From an uncultured Collinsella sp. (GTDB lineage: Bacteria > Actinomycetota > Coriobacteriia > Coriobacteriales > Coriobacteriaceae): 64,000 nucleotides of DNA. Position 1 is the stretch's first letter; each line of letters starts with the position of its first letter. A model generated the notes under the pieces. It searched no databases and had not been told where the DNA came from. It saw only the letters and a program-made list of their open reading frames with translations. The stretch covers positions 1 through 64,000 of the forward strand of contig CAJLTA010000008.1 in assembly GCA_905209455.1 (NCBI GenBank), in the 5' to 3' direction. Positions 1 to 7,401 of the stretch are shown here, in pieces. A program made the translations under genes and the position numbers.

Positions 1-84
1 CATGCCGCCGAAGTTGAAAGGCAGATTGCCGCTCTGGCGGGTTTGCAGCGTCGAGCCGTTACGCGGTTTGGTAAAACCGCGTAA
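1..84 (+). CDS. Possible C-terminal tail of a truncated gene
   Basis: A reading frame is open from the left edge to a TAA at 82-84 and gives 27 residues with an alpha-helical, Arg/Ala-rich look (it ends FGKTA). The stop lies inside a perfect 9-bp hairpin at 61-82. I do not recognise the family, and the stretch is too short to prove that it is coding. An overlapping frame ending at 91 is also open. Confidence 0.3.
   Translation, partial: HAAEVERQIAALAGLQRRAVTRFGKTA
61..82. repeat. Hairpin at the end of the left-edge frame
   Basis: ACGCGGTTT and AAACCGCGT form a perfect 9-bp stem with a 4-nt loop. No T-run follows on the plus strand, so it is not a classical terminator. It separates the left-edge frame from the marR promoter. 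Confidence 0.5.
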
Positions 85-100
85 CCACTAGTTTGGTACC

Positions 101-129
101 TTGACATTCATTTCTCATGCTCCTAAATT
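101..129 (+). promoter_or_regulatory. Promoter of the marR-ABC exporter operon
   Basis: A perfect -35 box TTGACA (101-106) is followed after 17 bp by TAAATT (124-129, 4 of 6 matches). This is the best sigma-70-type promoter in the window, and it lies 56 bp upstream of the MarR start. Confidence 0.7.
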
Positions 130-130
130 G

Positions 131-160
131 GTTAGGCACAAAACAATTTCACTACCTAAC
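131..160. promoter_or_regulatory. Likely MarR operator overlapping the transcription start
   Basis: GTTAGG (131-136) and CCTAAC (155-160) form an inverted repeat starting one base after the -10 box, so a bound dimer would cover the transcription start. Its position just ahead of marR suggests autoregulation of the operon. Inferred from position and symmetry only. Confidence 0.5.
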
Positions 161-184
161 TAAAGAAAGGAGCGAAGATTAGAT

Positions 185-688
185 ATGCGTGTTGAACCAC
201 TCGCCTATCCGCATGAACCCGGCGGCGACCCCTCACGGCCAGCAGACGAGCCCGAGACCCAGTCCGACAAAGACCGTCTCGCCAAGCGAATCCTCAATGG
301 GCTGGGGTTTTGCGGCCATTACATGCATTTTCACGGCGGCGGCATATCTGGCAAGGCGCCTATTGTCTGCCTACTCGCCAAGCAGCCGACCGGCGAGCTG
401 TCCCAACAGGAGCTCGGCATGCACTTCGACCTCAAGCCGGGGTCCCTTTCCGAGATTCTGTCCAAGCTCGAACTGGGCGGTCTTATCGAGCGCAGTCGCA
501 ATCCCAAAGACCGTCGGCAGCTCACCATCCGCCTGACCGATGCGGGATGGGAAAAGGCCCGCGTTGAGCAGGCGGCCCGCATCCGCTTTAGAGAGCAGGC
601 CTTTAGTGCCCTCACTCACGACGAGCGCGAACAGCTCGCCGAGATGCTCGAAAAAATCCGCGTAACCTGGGAGGAACTGGATGATTAA
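185..688 (+). CDS. MarR-family transcriptional regulator of the adjacent ABC exporter
   Basis: This 167-residue protein has a winged helix-turn-helix at about residues 65-125: a recognition region SQQELGMHFDLKPGSLSEI is followed by a basic wing with DRRQLTIRLT. The family binds palindromic operators as dimers and usually represses efflux or stress genes, with release on ligand binding. The first 30 residues are hydrophilic and not conserved-looking. The start is preceded by AGAAAGGAG. The 3' end overlaps the exporter gene by 8 nt, so the two are probably co-translated. The ligand cannot be told from sequence. Confidence 0.88.
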   Translation: MRVEPLAYPHEPGGDPSRPADEPETQSDKDRLAKRILNGLGFCGHYMHFHGGGISGKAPIVCLLAKQPTGELSQQELGMHFDLKPGSLSEILSKLELGGLIERSRNPKDRRQLTIRLTDAGWEKARVEQAARIRFREQAFSALTHDEREQLAEMLEKIRVTWEELDD

Positions 689-2495
689 AACCCTCATGGG
701 AAGCATCCGCGATTACAAGAAGGTCACGATCGCCACGCCGCTGCTGGTGCTTGGCGAGGTGCTCTGCGAGATGCTGATTCCATTTATCACCGCCAACCTG
801 ATCGACGCCATCAAAGACGGCGCCACCGTAGCCGAGATGCTTCCCACCGCGGGCTTTTTGGTGCTCATCGCGCTGACGTCGCTTGCTTTTGGCGCCGCTG
901 CCGGCATCACCTGCAGCCATGCGAGTTGCGGCTTCGCCAAGAACCTGCGTCACGACCTGTTCTATAAGATCCAGACGTTCAGCTTTGCCAACATCGATGA
1001 GTTCTCGAGCTCCTCACTCGTCACGCGCCTGACCACCGATATCAACAACGTGCAGCAGGCCTTTATGATGATCATCCGCATCGCCGTGCGCGCGCCGCTG
1101 GTGCTGGTCTTTGCCTTTGCCATGGCCTACGCCATGGGCGGCAGCGTCGCCATGGTCTACCTGGTCATCATTCCGCTGCTGGGCTTTGGCCTGTTCTTTA
1201 TCATCTATAAGGTGCGCCCGATCTTTGCCCGCGTGTTCCGCAAGTACGACGCCCTTAACGAGTCCGTCGAGGAAAACGTCACCGGCATGCGCGTGGTCAA
1301 GAGTTACGTGCGCGAAGACTTTGAGAAGGAGAAGTTCGCGACCGCCGCACGCGACGTCCAGATGGACTTCACCCGCGCCGAGAAGCTGCTCGCCTTTAAC
1401 AATCCCATGATGAACATCTGCGTCAACGGCGCGTTTGTCGTCATCATCTACCTGGGCTCCAAGCTCATCATCACGAGCCAGGGCACGCTGTTCGACGTGG
1501 GCCAGCTCTCCTCGATCTTTACCTATGGCTTCCAAATCCTCATGAGCCTGATGCAGCTATCGATGATCTTTGTCATGGTGACCATGGCCGACGAATCGGC
1601 GCACCGCATCACCGAGGTGCTGGCCGCCGAGCCCACGATCGCCGATCCCGCCGAGCCCGTGCTCGAGGTCGCCGATGGCTCCATCGACTTTGACCACGTG
1701 AGCTTTAAGTATTCCGCGCATGCGAAGCGCCAGGCGCTCGACGATATCGACCTGCACATTAAGAGCGGCGAGACCATCGGCATCATCGGCGGCACCGGCT
1801 CGGCCAAGTCCACGCTCGTAAACCTCATCGCCCGCCTGTACGACGCCACCGAGGGTACCGTGCGCGTGGGCGGCGTGGATGTACGCGACTACGACTTGGA
1901 CGCCCTGCGCCACCAGGTGGCCATGGTGCTGCAGAAAAACGTGCTGTTTAGCGGCACGATTGCCGAGAACCTGCGTTGGGGCGACCCGAACGCCACCGAC
2001 GAAGAGGTCCGCGAGGCCGCGCATCTGGCCTGCGCCGACGAGTTTGTCGACGGCTTCCCCAAGGGCTATGACACCTGGATCGAACAGGGCGGCTCCAATG
2101 TTTCCGGCGGTCAGAAGCAGCGCCTGTGCATTGCGCGTGCCCTGCTGCGTCGCCCCAAGATCTTGATCCTGGACGACTCCACGAGCGCCGTCGACACCAA
2201 GACCGACGCCAAGATTCGCGCAGGGCTGGCAAGCTATCTGCCCAACACGACCAAGCTCATCATCGCCCAGCGCATTAGCTCCGTGCAGGACGCAGACCGC
2301 ATCATCGTCATGGAGGGCGGCCGCATCGCGCAGATCGGTAACCACGACGAGCTGCTCAAGACGAGCGAGATCTACCGCGAGACCTTTACCTCGCAGAACA
2401 AGATGTCTGCCGAGGGCGAAGAGGCCGTCGAGGCCGACACCGAGGCATCCGTAACGCAAGCTCAGACCCAGGAAGGAGGCGAGGCACATGAGTAA
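681..2495 (+). CDS. Heterodimeric ABC exporter, subunit with degenerate ATPase site
   Basis: This 604-residue fusion has an N-terminal six-helix membrane domain (about 1-310) and a C-terminal nucleotide-binding domain. Walker A is GGTGSAKST (about 370), with alanine where the last glycine of GxGKS normally sits. The signature is VSGGQ (about 473). Walker B is ILILDDS (about 495), with Asp-Ser instead of the catalytic Glu-Ala. The switch residue is Gln (IAQR, about 529) instead of His. These changes mark the non-hydrolysing partner of exporters such as TM287/288, BmrCD or LmrCD. Its partner follows with an 8-nt overlap. The last 40 residues are acidic and Glu/Ala-rich. Drug, lipid or peptide export is plausible; the substrate is unknown. 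Confidence 0.92.
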   Translation: MIKTLMGSIRDYKKVTIATPLLVLGEVLCEMLIPFITANLIDAIKDGATVAEMLPTAGFLVLIALTSLAFGAAAGITCSHASCGFAKNLRHDLFYKIQTFSFANIDEFSSSSLVTRLTTDINNVQQAFMMIIRIAVRAPLVLVFAFAMAYAMGGSVAMVYLVIIPLLGFGLFFIIYKVRPIFARVFRKYDALNESVEENVTGMRVVKSYVREDFEKEKFATAARDVQMDFTRAEKLLAFNNPMMNICVNGAFVVIIYLGSKLIITSQGTLFDVGQLSSIFTYGFQILMSLMQLSMIFVMVTMADESAHRITEVLAAEPTIADPAEPVLEVADGSIDFDHVSFKYSAHAKRQALDDIDLHIKSGETIGIIGGTGSAKSTLVNLIARLYDATEGTVRVGGVDVRDYDLDALRHQVAMVLQKNVLFSGTIAENLRWGDPNATDEEVREAAHLACADEFVDGFPKGYDTWIEQGGSNVSGGQKQRLCIARALLRRPKILILDDSTSAVDTKTDAKIRAGLASYLPNTTKLIIAQRISSVQDADRIIVMEGGRIAQIGNHDELLKTSEIYRETFTSQNKMSAEGEEAVEADTEASVTQAQTQEGGEAHE

Positions 2496-4407
2496 GGCAA
2501 CGACCGCCGAGCGCACGCTCAACCGCAAGGGCGGCACCATGTCGCGCCTCATCAAGACGCTCTTTGGCTTTTACCCCGTGCTTTTGCCCCTCGTCGTCGC
2601 CGGCGTGGTGCTCTGCGCCATCATCAACTCCATCGGCGCGACCTTCCTTCAGAGCGCCCTGCAGATTATTAGCGAATCGTGGCAGTCGGGCGATTGGGGA
2701 GCCGCGCAGCCCAAGATCGCACAGCTCGTGACCACCCTCGCCTGCATCTACGGCATCGGCATCCTGTCCTCGCTCTTCTGGAACCGCGCCATGGCCATCG
2801 TCACGCAGGGCTCGCTGGAGAAGCTGCGCGAGAAGATGTTCAACCGCATGCAGGACCTGCCGATCCGCTACTTCGACACGCACCAGCGCGGCGACATCAT
2901 GAGCCACTACACCAATGACATCGACACGCTGCGCCAGATGATCAGCCAGTCGCTGCCCAACCTGCTCATGACGGTCATCGTCATCGTCACGGTGTTCTTT
3001 ATCATGCTGTACTACAGCGTGTGGATGTGCTTGGTCATTATTGCCGGCGTCGCCTTTATGACCTTTATGACCAAGCTGCTCGGCTCCAACTCCGCGCGCT
3101 TCTTTATTGCGCAGCAGACCGAGCTCGGCGTTGTCGAGGGCCATATCGAGGAAGTCATGAACGGCCAGAAGGTCGTCAAGGCATTCTGCCACGAGTCTGC
3201 CGCCGAAGCCGATTTTGACGAGCGCAACGAAAAGCTCTTCGAGGTCTCGCAGAAGGCCAACATGTACGCCAACATCCTCATGCCCATCCTTATGAACCTG
3301 GGCAACCTGCTCTACGTGCTGGTCGCACTGGCCGGCGGCATTTTCCTAGCGCTGGGCGTGCCCAACCTGAGCATCTCGGGCATGGCGCTGTCCATCGCCG
3401 TCGTGGTGCCGTTCCTCAACATGACCAAGCAGTTCTGTGGACAGATCGGCCAGATCTCGCAGCAGATCAACGCCGTGGTCATGGGCCTCGCCGGCGCCGA
3501 CCGTATCTTTGAGCTCATCGACGAGGAGCCCGAAGCCGACGAAGGCTATGTGACGCTTGTCAACGCTCAGGTGAACCCCGATACCTGGCAGCTCGAGGAG
3601 GCCGACCACCACACTGGCATGTGGGCGTGGAAACATCCGCACCGCGCAACCGGCGAGATCGAGTACGTGCCGCTGCGTGGCGACCTGGTCATGGACAACG
3701 TCGACTTTGGCTACACGCCCGACCACGAGGTGCTGCACGGCGTGTCCGTGTTTGCCAAGCCGGGCCAGAAGGTCGCGTTTGTCGGCGCCACCGGTGCCGG
3801 CAAGACGACCATCACCAACCTCATCAACCGCTTCTATGACATCGCCGACGGCAAGATTCGCTACGACGGCATCAACGTCAACAAGATCCGCAAGGCAGAC
3901 CTGCGCCGCTCGCTGGGCGTGGTGCTGCAGGACGTAAACCTGTTCACCGGCACCGTGATGGATAACATCCGCTACGGCAACCTGGACGCTACCGACGAGG
4001 AGTGCATCGCGGCAGCAAAGCTCGCCGGCGCGGACGACTTTATCACCCGCCTGCCCGACGGCTACGACACGATGCTCACCGGCAACGGCGCCCAGCTGTC
4101 GCAGGGCCAGCGCCAGCTGATCTCGATCGCACGCGCCGCCGTCGCCGATCCGCCGGCGATGATTCTGGACGAGGCCACATCGAGCATCGACACCCGCACC
4201 GAGGCCATCGTGCAGACGGGCATGGACAAGCTCATGGAGGGCCGCACGACGTTTGTCATCGCGCACCGCCTGTCCACCGTGCGCAACTCCGACGCAATCA
4301 TCTGTCTGGACCACGGCCGCATCATCGAGCGCGGCAACCACGACGAGCTGATCGCCAAGCGCGGATACTACTATCAGCTCTATACCGGAGCGTTTGAGCT
4401 GGAGTAG
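2488..4407 (+). CDS. Heterodimeric ABC exporter, catalytic subunit
   Basis: This 639-residue permease-ATPase partners the preceding gene. Its ATPase is canonical: Walker A GATGAGKTT (about 433), Walker B MILDEATSS (about 560), switch IAHRL (about 592). The signature is LSQGQ instead of LSGGQ, as expected, because this loop completes the partner's degenerate site. An insert of about 50 residues (350-400, Trp/His-rich) lies between the membrane and ATPase domains. The start at 2488 has GGAAGGAGG upstream. A second methionine 17 codons in (MSRLIKTLF) is possible but lacks such a site. It is the last gene of the marR operon. Confidence 0.92.
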   Translation: MSKATTAERTLNRKGGTMSRLIKTLFGFYPVLLPLVVAGVVLCAIINSIGATFLQSALQIISESWQSGDWGAAQPKIAQLVTTLACIYGIGILSSLFWNRAMAIVTQGSLEKLREKMFNRMQDLPIRYFDTHQRGDIMSHYTNDIDTLRQMISQSLPNLLMTVIVIVTVFFIMLYYSVWMCLVIIAGVAFMTFMTKLLGSNSARFFIAQQTELGVVEGHIEEVMNGQKVVKAFCHESAAEADFDERNEKLFEVSQKANMYANILMPILMNLGNLLYVLVALAGGIFLALGVPNLSISGMALSIAVVVPFLNMTKQFCGQIGQISQQINAVVMGLAGADRIFELIDEEPEADEGYVTLVNAQVNPDTWQLEEADHHTGMWAWKHPHRATGEIEYVPLRGDLVMDNVDFGYTPDHEVLHGVSVFAKPGQKVAFVGATGAGKTTITNLINRFYDIADGKIRYDGINVNKIRKADLRRSLGVVLQDVNLFTGTVMDNIRYGNLDATDEECIAAAKLAGADDFITRLPDGYDTMLTGNGAQLSQGQRQLISIARAAVADPPAMILDEATSSIDTRTEAIVQTGMDKLMEGRTTFVIAHRLSTVRNSDAIICLDHGRIIERGNHDELIAKRGYYYQLYTGAFELE

Positions 4408-4421
4408 GACCGGTTACTGAC

Positions 4422-4526
4422 GGAGGGGGCCCCGGGGTGGCGGGGTAATTCCTCCGTGCTCAAACATTCTCGCTGCGCTGCGAAACTGCGCGCGGAGGAA
4501 ATACCCCGCCACCCCGGGGCCCCTCC
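4422..4526. repeat. Long near-perfect hairpin after the exporter gene
   Basis: Arms of about 35 nt (4422-4456 and 4493-4526) differ by one mismatch and one indel and enclose a loop containing TGCGAAACT. It starts 15 nt after the stop. It belongs with the other 3'-end hairpins at 18198, 36251 and 40552. Confidence 0.8.
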
Positions 4527-4569
4527 TACGCGCGATCAGCCTGTCATTTAGAACGGAATATAAATTAGT

Positions 4570-4602
4570 GAGGCCCTGCCCAGTTGGCCAGGGCCTCGTT
4601 TT
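4570..4602 (+). terminator. Rho-independent terminator of the first exporter operon
   Basis: GAGGCCCTG (4570-4578) pairs with CAGGGCCTC (4589-4597) and is followed by GTTTT. It lies about 160 nt downstream of the exporter stop. Confidence 0.8.
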
Positions 4603-4630
4603 GTAAGGATGATTTGGGAGGTGGTGGAGG

Positions 4631-4753
4631 ACCAGTCTTTTTGGGACGGGGCTAAATTAGCTGGTTCTCCATCCCAATATCGATGAATCAACAAATCGCA
4701 ACTGATCCCTAATCCAAAACCAGCTAATTTAGCCCCGTCCCAAAAAGACTGGT
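4631..4753. repeat. REP-like palindrome, GGGACGGGGC family, 36-bp perfect arms
   Basis: The arms 4631-4666 and 4718-4753 are exact reverse complements. Each contains TTTTTGGGACGGGGC and TTAGCTGG. Related copies occur at 10902, 36537 and 49409, with a fragment near 15699. Confidence 0.85.
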
Positions 4754-4770
4754 CAAGCTAACGGAACGCA

Positions 4771-4852
4771 GTAGCTAAAAATCTCCGTCCCAGAAAAATC
4801 ATTGCGCAGGTAGGACGGCAAAGGTAGCTAGAAAAGCCCCATCCTAAATGAG
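4771..4852. repeat. Degenerate copies of the GGGACGGGGC family
   Basis: Two worn copies (GTAGCTAAAAATCTCCGTCCC at about 4771 and GTAGCTAGAAAAGCCCCATCC at about 4828) fill the gap up to the sortase stop codon. Apart from the three repeats and one terminator, I see nothing else in 4408-4852. Confidence 0.55.
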
Positions 4853-5587
4853 CTACAAGATTTCGGCTAGGAGCGCTCGGCGCCCATTTGTTTTATCACT
4901 GCAGGTAGAAAGCGCGATGATGCGTGCATCGAAGCCAGCGCCGTCCGTGTCCGCATGCACCGCCGTCTGCGAGATATGCGCGAGCAGAGTCTGCATTGAG
5001 GCCTGGTCCAGGTTTCCCGGCCCAAAGATAATGTCATCACTCGCGGCAAACGAACACACAGCAACGATGCGCAGGCGGAACGCCCCATCTTTTGTGTAGA
5101 GCGTGCCCGTGCGGTGCAGGTCAAAGAAGCCCCTGTCTAAAAACCGGTCGACATCGCCAAACATCGCGCCGTTATCCATGTGGTGCGCATAGAGCAGATT
5201 GTAGGAATCGGTCATCGCGCGGCTGTTGCGCGTATCCAAAAACACCGCTCCCGAAACCGCGGACTCCCCCAACACGTTTTTGTTGAGATATTCCTGGTTA
5301 TCTTTTCCCTGAACAAAGGGATAGTCGATGTTGGTGCCATCGATGGTGACCCATCCGACCACGTCGGGATTTTTGGCCATCAGTTCCTGCAGGCGTGCGC
5401 AATCGTTGACCCCGGTGGGTTTGTAGTGCAGCAGCTCATCGCTGATGAACCCGCCGTTCATAACGTTGTTTGTATCCCACAGCGAATAGCCCCCGTACAG
5501 CAGCATGAGCAGCACGAGAAAGCCGGCAAACCACGTAAGTACGCGGTCGCCGGCTCGTGCCAGCCGAGCTATGCGTTTAAGCTCCAT
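4853..5587 (-). CDS. Class B sortase, likely pilus polymerase
   Basis: This 244-residue transpeptidase has one N-terminal membrane helix (about 18-36). The catalytic residues are His135/136 in LLYAHHM, Cys229 in ALSTCSD and Arg236/237 near the end. Length and motifs fit class B. It is the last gene of a four-gene operon, 20 nt after the pilin gene. Both surface proteins of the operon end in VPT[D/G][V/I] signals, similar to the VPTG signals used by the class B pilus sortase of Streptococcus pyogenes FCT-3 loci. It therefore probably polymerises the pilin and/or attaches the adhesin. Confidence 0.9.
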   Translation of the reverse strand: MELKRIARLARAGDRVLTWFAGFLVLLMLLYGGYSLWDTNNVMNGGFISDELLHYKPTGVNDCARLQELMAKNPDVVGWVTIDGTNIDYPFVQGKDNQEYLNKNVLGESAVSGAVFLDTRNSRAMTDSYNLLYAHHMDNGAMFGDVDRFLDRGFFDLHRTGTLYTKDGAFRLRIVAVCSFAASDDIIFGPGNLDQASMQTLLAHISQTAVHADTDGAGFDARIIALSTCSDKTNGRRALLAEIL

Positions 5588-5607
5588 CGGCTGTAATCCT
5601 CGCTGTT

Positions 5608-6717
5608 TTAACGGCGGTTACGACGAGGACGGAAGAAGACCACGCCCATCACGGCAGCAAACGCGACGATTGCCGCATAGGGAACGACCGTCCGAATAAC
5701 ATCGGTCGGAACGGTAACATCCTTGGTGTTGGTAAAGGTCACCGTGGTGTCAGAAGTACCGATACCCTGCGCGAGAAGAATATTGGACTTTGTTTCGTTG
5801 CCAGTCTCCCCAATCTTGTACGACGTTTCATAACCTTCCTTCGTCTTGTAGTCGTCCTCAGTTACGGCATATGTGTCCTTCGATGAAAGACCATAAAAGG
5901 TGACGGAGTCGCCGTCTCTAAGGTTCACCGAAACCGTAGATCCCGATTTGACTACAGCTTCGGGCGTAGAAGTACCGTCTTTTTTCACAGTGACGTACTT
6001 ATAGGTTTCCCCGGCAGCGCCGTTAAGGCTGACACTAAACCGGAAGTCCTTATTCTTGTCACCCTGGTTGCCCTTGACGACCTTTGTGATGGTCAGCTTA
6101 TGGGTGGCATATTTGTTCACAAAGCCTGCGGCCTTCCTACCCGAGCTTGCTTTGTCGCTAAGAAGAGTACAACCATTAACAACATAGCCCGAGCCGCCAT
6201 TTTCTGCGTTTTCTACGTAAACATCGAGGAAGAGCTCCTTGTACGTAACGTTGAGGCCATCCAACGGTGGCGGCGTCTGCGTAATCTTATATCGATAGAT
6301 GCCCGGAGCCGTAAACTTTGAGGTATCAAGGCTGACGTTCAACGGAGCGGTTATTGTCTTAGTAATGCCGTCGGCATTATCTTGGCTATGAAGACCTTGG
6401 GCAGAAAAATTAACGGAAGACGACGGAAGCGTGGCGCCACCGGGCACTCCAGCAGAAACAGGCATGTTGTTACTCGTGCTCGCAAGCTCACTCGTCTCCG
6501 CCGGCGCAATCGAATAGCCGAACTCCGCATTCGGCTCCACGGCGTTCTTATTCATGGTAAGCGTCGAGGTGATTGTGACCTTGTTGTCATTTACCGGCAG
6601 ATGCGGAGTAGCAGAGCCCTCCTCCGCCCACGCCGGCGCAGCAACTCCCACCAAAGCCAGCAGCATCGTGGCGGCCACAACTGCAAACGCCGCCAGTCGC
6701 CTCTTTCCAGTTTTCAT
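5608..6717 (-). CDS. Major pilin, Spy0128/FctA-like, sortase anchored
   Basis: This 369-residue secreted protein has a signal peptide (about 1-31, cut after APAWA), two Ig-like pilin domains and a C-terminal sorting signal: VPTDV (336-340), a hydrophobic helix and RPRRNRR. Domain 2 resembles Spy0128 of S. pyogenes closely, with KLTITKVVKG, YAVTEDDY and TVTFTNTKD. It keeps a Lys212-Glu287-Asn330 set for an internal isopeptide bond. In domain 1, Ser51 and Gln147 stand where Lys and Glu are expected, although Asn201 remains, so that crosslink is probably lost. Lys195, six residues before Asn201, is the best candidate for sortase polymerisation. Alignment to Spy0128 is from memory. Confidence 0.88.
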   Translation of the reverse strand: MKTGKRRLAAFAVVAATMLLALVGVAAPAWAEEGSATPHLPVNDNKVTITSTLTMNKNAVEPNAEFGYSIAPAETSELASTSNNMPVSAGVPGGATLPSSSVNFSAQGLHSQDNADGITKTITAPLNVSLDTSKFTAPGIYRYKITQTPPPLDGLNVTYKELFLDVYVENAENGGSGYVVNGCTLLSDKASSGRKAAGFVNKYATHKLTITKVVKGNQGDKNKDFRFSVSLNGAAGETYKYVTVKKDGTSTPEAVVKSGSTVSVNLRDGDSVTFYGLSSKDTYAVTEDDYKTKEGYETSYKIGETGNETKSNILLAQGIGTSDTTVTFTNTKDVTVPTDVIRTVVPYAAIVAFAAVMGVVFFRPRRNRR

Positions 6718-6768
6718 GTTGTATCCTTCCTCTCGGGCACATGCCCTTAATAAAACCAGGCTTCGTGC

Positions 6769-7401
6769 CTACAGGTTCGACCTGCGCAGCACGCTGATCA
6801 CGTTGCCTTTGATCTGCGAACGGGCAATCGGTCCATACAGGCGACTGTCGTGCCCGCCCTCGCGCAAATCTGCCAGCACAAAGAGCTCATCCGTTCCCAG
6901 ATGCACGGGATAGTCCACAGCAGACTCATAGCGCGGCGTCGGCGTGGTGATATCGCTTTCCACCACAACAGCCCCGTTAACCATGAGCTCGCCCGACTCG
7001 GTAATTGTGACCTCATCACCGGGGCGGGCAACCACGCGACCTAGGCGCTCTTCGCCATCCGCGGTGTATACCACCACGTCACCCTCGTTAAAGCTCTGGC
7101 TGAGCCTCCAGTAGAGCATGACGTCACCCGAACAGATGCGGGGGGCCATCTCGCCAGTCGTGACTGCGCCCACGCCCAAGACCACACCAAAGAGCAGCCA
7201 GAGCGTCACGACAAAAAATGCCAGGCGCGCCAGAAAGCCCACGATATCGCGCCGGTCGTCCGCTTCTCCCAGATCTGGCGCCGCATGGGCGCCCAACCTC
7301 ACGTTCGACGCGGCCGAATACCGCGAGCCCCGGGGTCTTCCCTGCGGGGCCGCTCGTGCGGCTGGCCCATCACCAGCATTGCTGGCGCCATGTCTTCTCA
7401 T
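6769..7401 (-). CDS. SipA-like signal peptidase homologue lacking the catalytic lysine
   Basis: This 210-residue protein has a long charged N-terminus, one membrane helix (about 53-80) and the S26 fold boxes: RICSGDVML with Ser91, LGRVVARPGDEV, and DSRLYGPI near the end. The position of the general-base Lys is Gly121, and the archaeal/eukaryotic alternative His is absent too. S. pyogenes SipA, required for FCT-3 pilus assembly, also has Gly in place of this Lys and lacks peptidase activity. I therefore infer a pilus-assembly chaperone rather than a protease. The start overlaps the adhesin stop as ATGA, which implies translational coupling. Confidence 0.82.
   Translation of the reverse strand: MRRHGASNAGDGPAARAAPQGRPRGSRYSAASNVRLGAHAAPDLGEADDRRDIVGFLARLAFFVVTLWLLFGVVLGVGAVTTGEMAPRICSGDVMLYWRLSQSFNEGDVVVYTADGEERLGRVVARPGDEVTITESGELMVNGAVVVESDITTPTPRYESAVDYPVHLGTDELFVLADLREGGHDSRLYGPIARSQIKGNVISVLRRSNL

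Noticed and set aside
681..4407. ABC importer or type I secretion system
   Set aside because: Each subunit fuses the membrane domain and ATPase, and no binding protein, peptidase domain or membrane-fusion protein is present. The residue pattern is that of heterodimeric exporters.
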